A DNA stretch of 64,000 nucleotides from Pseudomonas syringae CC1557 (GTDB lineage: Bacteria > Pseudomonadota > Gammaproteobacteria > Pseudomonadales > Pseudomonadaceae). The notes under the pieces were generated by a model that did no database searches, was not told the DNA's origin, and saw only the letters and a program-made list of their open reading frames with translations. Location: NCBI RefSeq assembly GCF_000452705.1, contig NZ_CP007014.1, forward strand, positions 1,364,001-1,428,000. Direction: 5' to 3'. A program made the translations under genes and the position numbers. How positions within the stretch are numbered: position 1 is the stretch's first letter; each line of letters starts with the position of its first letter. Positions 53,040 to 61,544 of the stretch are shown in pieces.

Positions 53040-55169
53040 ATGCTTGAGCAGGCACAACGCGTACTTAAAGACATCTTCGGCTATGACAGCTTTCGTGGTC
53101 GCCAGGGTGCCATTATTGAGCGTGTAGCCAACGGCGGCGACGCGCTGGTGCTGATGCCTACCGGTGGTGGCAAATCCCTTTGTTTTCAGGTGCCCGGCCT
53201 GTTGCGTGATGGCCTGTGCGTGGTTGTGTCACCGCTTATTGCACTGATGGACGATCAGGTCGCCACTCTGGACGAACTGGGCGTTTCTGCCGCAGCCCTC
53301 AACTCGACGCTCAACGCAGAGCAGCAGCGCGAGCTGGCCAACCGGATTCGCCTGGGCGAAGTGAAAATGCTCTACCTCGCCCCGGAGCGGCTGGTCAAGC
53401 CGCGCATGCTGTCCTTTCTGCAGAACCTGAAAATCGCCCTGTTTGCCATCGACGAAGCGCACTGCGTTTCGCAATGGGGCCATGACTTCCGCCCGGAATA
53501 CCTGCAACTGGGGCAACTGGCCGAACTGTTTCCGGATGTGCCGCGCATCGCGTTGACCGCCACCGCCGACAAGCGCACCCGCGAAGAAATCGTCACGCGT
53601 CTGCATTTGCAGAACGCCGAGCGCTTCCTGTCCAGTTTCGACCGACCTAACATTTTTTATCGCATCGTGCCCAAGGAACAGCCGCGCAAACAGCTGCTGG
53701 CGTTCCTCTCGGAGCGGCGCAGCGACGCCGGTATCGTCTACTGCCTGTCGCGCAAGAAAGTCGATGAAGTGGCGGTGTTTCTCAGCGAAAACGGTTATCC
53801 CGCGCTGCCTTACCACGCAGGTTTGCCATCGGAAACCCGCGCTGCCAACCAGAAGCGCTTTCTTAATGAAGAAGGCCTGATCATGGTTGCGACCATCGCA
53901 TTCGGCATGGGCATCGACAAACCCAACGTGCGCTTCGTTGCGCACATGGACCTGCCCAAATCGCTTGAGGCCTACTATCAGGAAACCGGCCGGGCAGGGC
54001 GCGACGGTCTGCCGGCCGATGCCTGGATGGCCTACGGTCTGCAAGACGTGCTGATGCTCAAACAGATGTTGCAGAACTCCGAAGGTGATGAGCGACACAA
54101 GCGCCTGGAACAGCACAAGCTCGATGCCATGCTGGCGCTGTGTGAAGAAACCCGCTGCCGCCGTCAGACGCTGCTGGCCTATTTCGACGAAGACATGCCC
54201 AACCCGTGCGGCCATTGCGACAACTGCGTCGATGGCGTGCAGACCTGGGACGCCACCGAGCCTGCGCGTCAGGCGCTGTCGGCCATCTACCGCACCGGTC
54301 AGCGTTACGGCGTCGGTCACCTTGTGGATGTGCTGCTCGGCAAGTCCAACGACAAAGTGGAAAGCTTCGGCCACCAGCACCTGTCCGTGTTCGGTGTCGG
54401 CAAGGCGCGTGCCGAATCCGAATGGCGCTCGCTGTTCCGCCAATTGGTCGCGCGTGGCCTGGCGGACATCGATCTTGAAGGCTACGGCGGCCTGCGCCTG
54501 AGCGACACCTGCCGGTCGCTGCTGCGTGGTGAAGTTTCTTTGGAACTGCGCCGTGATCTCAAGCCACAAACTACTTCAAGGAGCAGCTCCGGCAGCCCGG
54601 CCAGCCAGCTGGTACGTGGCGAAGAGCGCGAGCAATGGGAAGCGCTGCGAACCCTGCGGCGCAAACTGGCCGAAGAGCATGGTGTACCGCCCTATGTCAT
54701 TTTCCCGGACTCGACCCTACTGGAAATGCTGCGCAGCAAACCGGGTTCGATGGCCGAAATGGCCAAAGTGGGTGGCGTCGGCGCGCGCAAGCTGGAGCGT
54801 TACGGTGAAGCCTTTCTCGAAGTGCTTAGTGGCAAGGCCGAAGCTCCGCGCGTGGTGGCCGACATTCGCCACGAGTTGATCAGCCTGGCGCGTGCGGGCA
54901 TGACCCCGGCACAGATTGCCGGGCAATTGCAGTGTTCGGAGAAGAACGTTTATACCCTGCTGGCCGAGGCGATCGGCAAGCAGCAGTTGTCCATCGAGCA
55001 GGCGCTCGATCTGCCGGAAGATCTGCTGGGTGAGGTGCAGGATGCCTTTCTCGACGGCGAAGGCGAATTGCCGCCGGTATCGGCCATTGCCGAGCAATTT
55101 GCCGGACGGGTTCCGGAAGGCGTGCTGTATTGCGTGCGTGCTGCGCTGCAATCCGAATTCGAGGTATAA
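53040..55169 (+). CDS. recQ: ATP-dependent DNA helicase RecQ
   Basis: A 709-residue 3'-5' helicase for recombination and repair. Motifs in order are [66 protein letters not shown], then the zinc-binding cysteines (NPCGHCDNC), the RQC winged helix, an HRDC domain ([16 protein letters not shown]) and a C-terminal helix-turn-helix of the helicase-associated type ([15 protein letters not shown], near residue 630). ATG at 53040 follows CCGGGG; the upstream 34 residues of the frame overlap the promoter. recQ is followed by a MarR gene and a fimV-like gene, an order shared among pseudomonads. Confidence 0.95.
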   Translation: MLEQAQRVLKDIFGYDSFRGRQGAIIERVANGGDALVLMPTGGGKSLCFQVPGLLRDGLCVVVSPLIALMDDQVATLDELGVSAAALNSTLNAEQQRELANRIRLGEVKMLYLAPERLVKPRMLSFLQNLKIALFAIDEAHCVSQWGHDFRPEYLQLGQLAELFPDVPRIALTATADKRTREEIVTRLHLQNAERFLSSFDRPNIFYRIVPKEQPRKQLLAFLSERRSDAGIVYCLSRKKVDEVAVFLSENGYPALPYHAGLPSETRAANQKRFLNEEGLIMVATIAFGMGIDKPNVRFVAHMDLPKSLEAYYQETGRAGRDGLPADAWMAYGLQDVLMLKQMLQNSEGDERHKRLEQHKLDAMLALCEETRCRRQTLLAYFDEDMPNPCGHCDNCVDGVQTWDATEPARQALSAIYRTGQRYGVGHLVDVLLGKSNDKVESFGHQHLSVFGVGKARAESEWRSLFRQLVARGLADIDLEGYGGLRLSDTCRSLLRGEVSLELRRDLKPQTTSRSSSGSPASQLVRGEEREQWEALRTLRRKLAEEHGVPPYVIFPDSTLLEMLRSKPGSMAEMAKVGGVGARKLERYGEAFLEVLSGKAEAPRVVADIRHELISLARAGMTPAQIAGQLQCSEKNVYTLLAEAIGKQQLSIEQALDLPEDLLGEVQDAFLDGEGELPPVSAIAEQFAGRVPEGVLYCVRAALQSEFEV

Positions 55170-55262
55170 CGACCAGCGACGAAACGTCACCGTTCCTTGC
55201 TTGCTTGAACATAAGGACCATGCTTAGCTCGCTATTAATTAGTTTTTATCACGAGTTTCCTT

Positions 55263-55700
55263 ATGCCACTGACTGAAGACCACCGTTTCGGGATGCAACT
55301 CGGACATCTGACCCGCGGCTGGCGTGCCGAACTGGACCGTCGACTGGCAGGCCTCGGTCTTTCGCAGGCTCGCTGGCTGGTGCTGTTGCACCTTGCGCGC
55401 TTTTTCAATGAGCCGCCTACCCAGCGCGAGCTTGCGCAAAGCGTTGGTGTGGAAGGGCCGACGCTGGCCCGCTTGCTCGACAGCCTTGAAGCTCAGGGGC
55501 TGGTGCAGCGCATAGCAGTCGCCGAAGATCGGCGCGCCAAGAAAATCCTGCTCTGTGACACGGCGCTGCCCCTGATCGAAAAGATCGAAAACATCGCCAA
55601 CGTCTTGCGCCAGGAACTTTTCGAGGGCGTGAGCGAGGAAGATTTGCTCGTCAGCATGCGTGTGCACTCACAGCTTTTGGCCAATCTGGAAAGATCCTGA
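55263..55700 (+). CDS. MarR/SlyA-family transcriptional regulator
   Basis: A 145-residue dimeric winged helix-turn-helix regulator. The DNA-binding helices are TQRELAQSVGVEGPTLARLLDSLEAQG, and the wing EDRRAKKILLCDTALP carries the conserved DRR-K-K motif. Helices at both ends are for dimerisation. The ligand is unknown; MarR proteins often sense aromatic or oxidant signals. It stands between recQ and the fimV-like gene, and its target may be either neighbour or itself. Confidence 0.92.
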   Translation: MPLTEDHRFGMQLGHLTRGWRAELDRRLAGLGLSQARWLVLLHLARFFNEPPTQRELAQSVGVEGPTLARLLDSLEAQGLVQRIAVAEDRRAKKILLCDTALPLIEKIENIANVLRQELFEGVSEEDLLVSMRVHSQLLANLERS

Positions 55701-55795
55701 GACGAAGCCGCGAGTTCTCAACCATACTCTAGTGACGGATACTGAAGTCCATCTGATTACGTGAGAAGCCTGCTGTGGTTTCCATAAGGGTTTGC

Positions 55796-57979
55796 ATGCT
55801 CAAGAATTCCATAGCTGCCTTAGAAGGTGCAGGCCGCACGGCGCGCAACGTGTTTTGCAAGAGCGTGCTGGCGATCTCGCTGCTGACCTGTTCCACCTTT
55901 GCCTCTGCGCTGGGGCTCGGCGAAATCAGCTTGCATTCGGCACTCAACCAGCCGCTGAACGCCGAGATCGAATTGCTCGATACCGGTGGCCTGAGCAGCG
56001 AGGACATCGTCGCCAGACTCGCTTCGCCCGAGGCATTCGCCAAAGCCGGCATCGAACGTGTGTTCTTCCTCAATGACCTGCGTTTCACGCCGGTGCTGCG
56101 TGGTGATCGTGGCGTGATTCGGGTGGTGTCCAGCAAGCCGGTGACAGAACCTTATCTAAGCTTCCTGGTCCAGCTGGCGCGTCCGAACGGCGACCTGCTG
56201 CACGAGTACACCGTACTGCTCGATCCTGCCACTTCACCTCAGGGCCTGGCCGCTACTCGCAGCCGCAATCAGGCGCGCTCCGTAACCTCTGCGCCAGAAA
56301 GCCGCATGCCGGTTGCGCCCCCCGCAGCGGTGCAAGGCAAGCATTACACGGTCGTCAGCGGCGATACGCTGAATGGCATCGCCAGCCGTCTGCAAGGGCC
56401 GGGCAACAAGGTGTCGGCGAGCCAACTGGCGGACGGCATTCGCTTGCTCAACCCTCAGGCATTCGCGGGCGGCGCCAGCAGCGGGCTTAAAGTGGGCCAG
56501 GACCTGCTGCTGCCGGACTCGGCCGTAGTGCCTGTCGCGACCAATGCGGCTGCACCTGCTGCTACAGCACCGACATCAACGCCGCCTGCCGAGTTGCAGC
56601 GCACGGCTGATCAGCTATCGACGGCGGCGATTGAAAACCAGCAACTGACCCAGTCGCTGGAGGCGCTCAAAGCTCAGGCTCAAGAGATGCAAGAGCAGAT
56701 GAGCGGCAAGGACAAGCAGATCATGGCCTTGCGCAGTGACCTTGCCCTGGCGCAATCCGCCGCGCGGCCTGTTGCAACACCTGCCAATCCACCAGCAGCG
56801 CCGCTGGCACCCGTGCAGACGCCGGTCGCTACTGCGACGAGCGAGCCGTTTATCAGTGTGCCGATTCTGCTCGCTGTATTACTGATCGTGGCGTTGCTGT
56901 TGGCGCTGGTCTATTCAAAGCGTCGTCAGCGCAAACTGGCTGCTGCACCTGCGGTTGTTCCGGATGAACCGTTGATCAAGCCCGCGCAGACCGCCATGCT
57001 CCCGGTCTTCGAAGTGCCTGCCGTTGCGCCGCCACAGCCATCATCTTCGCCCGCAGCGATCAAGACCGCGACGCCGCCACGTCCGGCCGGGTCTGCACCG
57101 GATGCGCTCGACGGCGTGAGCATCTACATCGCCTATGGGCGCTTCAGCGAGGCCATGGGCATTTTGCGCAGCGCTTTGGAGAAACAGCCTGAGCGCGATG
57201 ACATTCGTATCCGGCTGCTGGAACTGCTGGCGGAGCAGGGTGATGGCGTTGGTTTTGTCCGGGAAGAACGCGCGGCGCTGGAACATGGCGTCGATCCGCA
57301 GACCATTCAGGACATCCGTGATCGCTTCCCGCAACTCAAGGCTGCCGACGTTGCACCTGCCGCGGCGAGCATTCCGGTAGCAGCGGTTGCGGCGGCCAGT
57401 GCGCTGTCTATCGATAAAGACGACACTGTTTTGCAGGCTGATCTTCAGCCCGAGCCTGCCGCGCAGCTTGATGAATCTGCCGCTGCGGCCCTTAATCCGC
57501 AGCATGCCGATGAGTTCCAGTTGAACCTTGATGACCTGTCGATGGATGCCGACTGGGACCTGGTCGACCCGTTCGACAGCCCGCCGCCACGCAGCAAACC
57601 CGTCGTCGAGACCCCGCCTGCTGAAGTGGACCCCGGTTTTTCTTCGGACCTGACCCGATTGCCGGAGGTTTTCGAGCTGTCTGACGAGCAGTTCCTCAGT
57701 GACTTCTCCGAGCCCGATGTAATTGAGCCTGTTGAAGTTGTCGCGCCTTCCGCAGCCGACGACCTGAGCGATGAGTTCCTCGACAGCTTCATGAACGACG
57801 ACTCGGATTTCGATCTGCTCGACCTTGAAGAGCCGCCTCTGAGCCAGATCAATCAGGCTCAGGTGCTGATCGAAGACGGGCAGGTCGACTCGGCCCGCGA
57901 ACTGCTGCAACAGGTCATCGACGAGTCCGACGAAGAGCATCGCCGTATGGCGCGCGAGCTGTTGGCACGGATCAGTTGA
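55796..57979 (+). CDS. FimV/HubP-type polar landmark protein
   Basis: A 727-residue inner-membrane protein. Signal helix to about residue 38 (STFASA), FimV N-terminal domain (LGLGEISLHSALNQPLNAEI), a LysM peptidoglycan-binding domain (about 183-232, HYTVVSGDTLNGIAS), a coiled coil (about 270-320), one membrane helix (352-374) and an acidic Asp-rich cytoplasmic tail ending in the FimV C-terminal TPR-like motif (QINQAQVLIEDGQVDSAREL). FimV organises the cell pole for type IV pili, flagella and chemosensory proteins. AAGGG before the ATG at 55796. It is the shorter, recQ-linked version; the classic fimV lies elsewhere in Pseudomonas. Confidence 0.88.
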   Translation: MLKNSIAALEGAGRTARNVFCKSVLAISLLTCSTFASALGLGEISLHSALNQPLNAEIELLDTGGLSSEDIVARLASPEAFAKAGIERVFFLNDLRFTPVLRGDRGVIRVVSSKPVTEPYLSFLVQLARPNGDLLHEYTVLLDPATSPQGLAATRSRNQARSVTSAPESRMPVAPPAAVQGKHYTVVSGDTLNGIASRLQGPGNKVSASQLADGIRLLNPQAFAGGASSGLKVGQDLLLPDSAVVPVATNAAAPAATAPTSTPPAELQRTADQLSTAAIENQQLTQSLEALKAQAQEMQEQMSGKDKQIMALRSDLALAQSAARPVATPANPPAAPLAPVQTPVATATSEPFISVPILLAVLLIVALLLALVYSKRRQRKLAAAPAVVPDEPLIKPAQTAMLPVFEVPAVAPPQPSSSPAAIKTATPPRPAGSAPDALDGVSIYIAYGRFSEAMGILRSALEKQPERDDIRIRLLELLAEQGDGVGFVREERAALEHGVDPQTIQDIRDRFPQLKAADVAPAAASIPVAAVAAASALSIDKDDTVLQADLQPEPAAQLDESAAAALNPQHADEFQLNLDDLSMDADWDLVDPFDSPPPRSKPVVETPPAEVDPGFSSDLTRLPEVFELSDEQFLSDFSEPDVIEPVEVVAPSAADDLSDEFLDSFMNDDSDFDLLDLEEPPLSQINQAQVLIEDGQVDSARELLQQVIDESDEEHRRMARELLARIS

Positions 57980-58449
57980 ATCCGGCGTTTTCCGACCTTG
58001 CTTTGAAAAAAGCGTAATACACAAATTCAACTGACTCTCGTGCCAATGCTCCGCGTTGGCATGCAGTTCGTGACGCTCTGCGTCACCTCTTCACCCACAT
58101 ATATGGGGTGTTCTTATCCGTAGCAGCCAATTATTGTCGGACAACTTTCGCCTGTTCAGACAAGTAAGTTGCTCAACAAACTGTTACTGGAAATACGCCA
58201 TGTGTAATGGCGAAAATGTTATGGCGTGCAATTAAATAGCCACTATCAAAAGCAACTCAACAGTCGCTAATTAGTCAATAAATCCATTGGATTCAATCGG
58301 ATATCACTGAAAAATATAGTCGGAAATGCGTTATCCGTATATCTGAAGGTCTGTATCAAAATTGAAATAAATCTGTTGCCAAGTGTTTAACTGCGGATTA
58401 TGTTCTGGGATCGCTCAATCATGAGCTGACCATTAACAGGTGTGCAGGG
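57980..58449. other. AT-rich spacer upstream of the autotransporters
   Basis: About 470 bases. The left end holds a hairpin TGCCAA...TTGGCA (58041-58061) and a copy of the GACGCTCTGCGTC palindrome (58070-58086). The rest is strongly A/T-rich, with no frame supported, and carries the promoter of the autotransporter gene. The composition differs from the flanking genes. Confidence 0.6.
58070..58086. repeat. Palindromic intergenic repeat GTGACGCTCTGCGTCAC
   Basis: Perfect palindrome with the same core as the copies at 23077 and 48033-48159. Confidence 0.75.
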
Positions 58450-61400
58450 ATGCAAAAGTCGAAGTGCGTTGGTGCTGTTCGTTATTCGTTCAAGCCTGTA
58501 GCAACTGGTGCCCTGTGCGCTCTGTCTTTTTCATTTGGTTGCCCTGCCTATGCCGATTATGTCGAGCAGGGCAAGTTGAGGGATGCCGCCAGTTGGCGCT
58601 CCGCAGAGTTCCAGAGTGACTGGGGTCTGGGCCGCATTCAGGCTGATCAGGCCTACGCCGCAGGCATCACCGGTGCCGGGGTCAAGATCGGCGCGCTGGA
58701 CTCGGGTTTTGATCCCTCTCACCCGGAAGCCACTCCATCCCGCTATCACGCCGTTACCGCCAGCGGCACTTACGTCGATGGTTCATCGTTCAGCACCACC
58801 GGTGCGATCAACCCGAACAACGACACTCACGGCACTCACGTCACCGGCACCATGGGCGCAGCGCGCGATGGCGTGGGCATGCACGGTGTGGCGTACAACG
58901 CACAAATCTACGTCGGCAACACCAACCAGAACGACAGCTTCCTGTTCGGCCCAACCCCGATCCGCAGTATTTCAAAGCGGTGTACGGCGCACTGGCCGAT
59001 GCCGGCGTGCGTGCCATCAACAACAGTTGGGGCAGCCAGCCGCCCGACGTGACGTACGCCACCGAAGCAGGCGTGCGTGCGGCCTATGCTCAGCATTACA
59101 ACCGTGGCACCTGGCTGGACGAAGCGGCCAACGTGTCCCGCAAGGGCGTGATCAACGTGTTCAGCGCGGGTAACACCGGCTACGCCAACGCCAGCGTGCG
59201 GGCTTCGCTGCCGTTTTTCGAGCCGGATCTCGAAGGCCATTGGCTGGCCGTGTCAGGCCTCGACAGCAGCAACGGTCAGCGCTACAACCAGTGCGGCCTC
59301 TCCAAATACTGGTGCATCACCATGCCCGGTCGATTGATCAACAGCACGGCGCCCGGCGGCGGTTATTCGATCAAGTCCGGCACCTCAATGTCTGCCCCGC
59401 ACGCCACCGGCGCCCTGGCACTGGTGATGGAGCGCTTCCCATACATGAACAACGAGCAGGCGCTGCAAGTGCTGTTGACCACTGCCACCCAGCTCGACGG
59501 TTCGGTCACTCAGGCGCCGACCAACAGCGTCGGCTGGGGCGTGGCCAATCTGGAGCGAGCGATGCGTGGGCCGGGCCAATTGCTTGGCACCTTCGACGCC
59601 AACCTCGGCACGGGCCTGACCGATACATGGAGCAATAACATTTCTGATCAGGCGCTGATCCAGCGTCAGGCCGAAGACGCTGCCGAGCAGGCGACCTGGC
59701 AGCAAACGCTGCTCAGCAAAGGCTGGCAAAACGGTGTCGCCAGCACGGCCAGCCAGCAGGATCAGGCCGACTACGCGACAGGCACTGCCCGCGCTGCCGC
59801 CGCTGCACAGCGTCAGTATCAAGGCAGCCTGATCAAATCCGGAGCAGGCCGACTGATTCTGGACGGTGCCAACACCTATCGCGGAGACACGCTGGTCAAC
59901 GGCGGCGTGCTATCGGTCAACGGCTCGCTTGTCTCGGCTGTGCAGGTCAACGCTGGCGGCACGCTGGGTGGTAACGGCCAGATCGGCGGGCTGACTGCGC
60001 GCAGCGGCGGTGTTGTTGCGCCGGGCAACTCCATCGGCACCTTGCAGGTCAACGGCGACGTCACCCTGGAGCCGGGGTCGACCTATGCCGTCGAGCTTTC
60101 GCCGACCGCCAGTGATCGCATCATCGCCACCGGCAGTGCCACCGTGTCAGGCGCAAACATGACGCTGGCGCTGGACAACACACCGGTCGCCTTGGACTCA
60201 GCGCCGATTCAAAGCGTAGTAGGGCGCCAGTACAACGTGTTGCAGGCCGCCAATGGTGTCAACGGTCAGTTCGGTAGCGTTTCTTCCAACTATGCCTTTC
60301 TGGGTAGCCGACTCGATTATGCAGCCACTGGCGTCGCATTGAATATCGAGCAGACAACGGCCTTCAGCAGCGTGGCGCAAACCCCTAATCAGGCTGCCGT
60401 GGCGACTGCCGCCGAACAGCTTGGCGCAGGTAACGCAGTCTATGAAAACCTGCTGCTGACTCAGAGCGCTGCCTCTGCCCGGGCCAGTTTTCAGCAACTG
60501 TCCGGCGAGATTTATCCGGCCATTGGCAGCGTGCTGATCAACGACAGTCGTCAGGTGCGTGATGCGGTCAGTGAACGTCTTGGGGCCAGCGTGTTTGGCA
60601 GCGACGCAAACACCGCTGCACAAGATAACGTCTGGCTCAAAGCCCTGGGTGCCTGGGGCAAGACCGATTCGGGTGACGACACCGCCGCTTACACCACCTC
60701 GATTGGCGGGCTGCTGGCGGGCGTCGATGGCAACCTTGCCGATGACACACGTCTCGGTGTCGTCGCGGGTTACAGCGACAGCTCTTTGAACATGGGCTCC
60801 GGCACGCATTCGCGGGCGTCGGTGGACAGCTACCACTTGGGCGCTTACGTCGGCCACGAAATCGGTGCGCTGCGCCTGACCCTCGGCGGCGCACACAGCT
60901 GGCATCGCATCGACGCGCAGCGTGACGTACAAGTCGGTGGCGCCAGCGGGAAGGAAAAAACCAAACATGATGCCCAGAGCACCCAGGTATTTACCGAAGC
61001 GGCGTATCGCATCCGCTTGCAGCCCGCGACCCTTGAGCCGTTCGCCAACCTGGCCTATGTCCACCTGAACACCGATGGCTTCAGCGAGAAGGGCGATGCA
61101 GCGGCGCTGTCTGCCGGGAGCGATAACCGTGACGCTGTGCTGAGTACCCTCGGTGTACGGGCGTTGAAAACTATCGCGATCAGCGAGCGGCAGAAAGTCG
61201 ACCTGTCCGGCAGCCTCGGCTGGCAGCACAACCTGAGCAACACCGACTCAGAACAGCATCTGGCATTCGCGTCTGGCGGCAGCAGCTTCGGCATCGAAAG
61301 CTCACCTCTGGTCCGCGACGCCGCGCTGGTCGGCGCTCACGCCAGCATCGCGCTGAGCAAAGAGGCCAGAGTCAGTCTGGATTACAGTGGCCAACTGGCC

Positions 61401-61451
61401 AGCCGTGAAAAAAGCCACGGTGTCGGCCTGAGCCTTAACTGGCAGTTCTAA
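58450..61451 (+). pseudogene. Subtilisin-type autotransporter serine protease, frameshifted
   Basis: About 1000 codons in two frames. Frame one gives the signal peptide (to about residue 36), then the S8 protease start with Asp84 (GALDSGFDPSHP) and His127 (DTHGTHVTG). At about residue 167 (base 58950) frame is lost; the continuing frame resumes NPDPQYFKAVYGALADAG and carries the catalytic Ser in GTSMSAPHATG (Ser codon 59385), a passenger-associated repeat, and a C-terminal beta-barrel ending SLNWQF. GGCCCAACCCC versus an expected GGCCCCAACCCC explains the break by loss of one C. Either a real inactivation, a phase switch or a sequencing error. Downstream lies an intact paralogue. Confidence 0.85.
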
Positions 61452-61481
61452 GCAGCCTTTAACCCAACCCAAAGAGAACGA

Positions 61482-61503
61482 CGCGCATGCATCAGCATGC
61501 GCG
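61482..61503 (+). repeat. Hairpin between the two autotransporter genes
   Basis: Perfect 9-bp arms CGCGCATGC/GCATGCGCG with an ATCA loop, 30 bases after the first autotransporter. No T-tract follows; it may stabilise mRNA or partly end transcription. Confidence 0.6.
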
Positions 61504-61544
61504 CGGAGATTCGTGCGCGTTAACAACTAAGGACGGTAGTTGCA

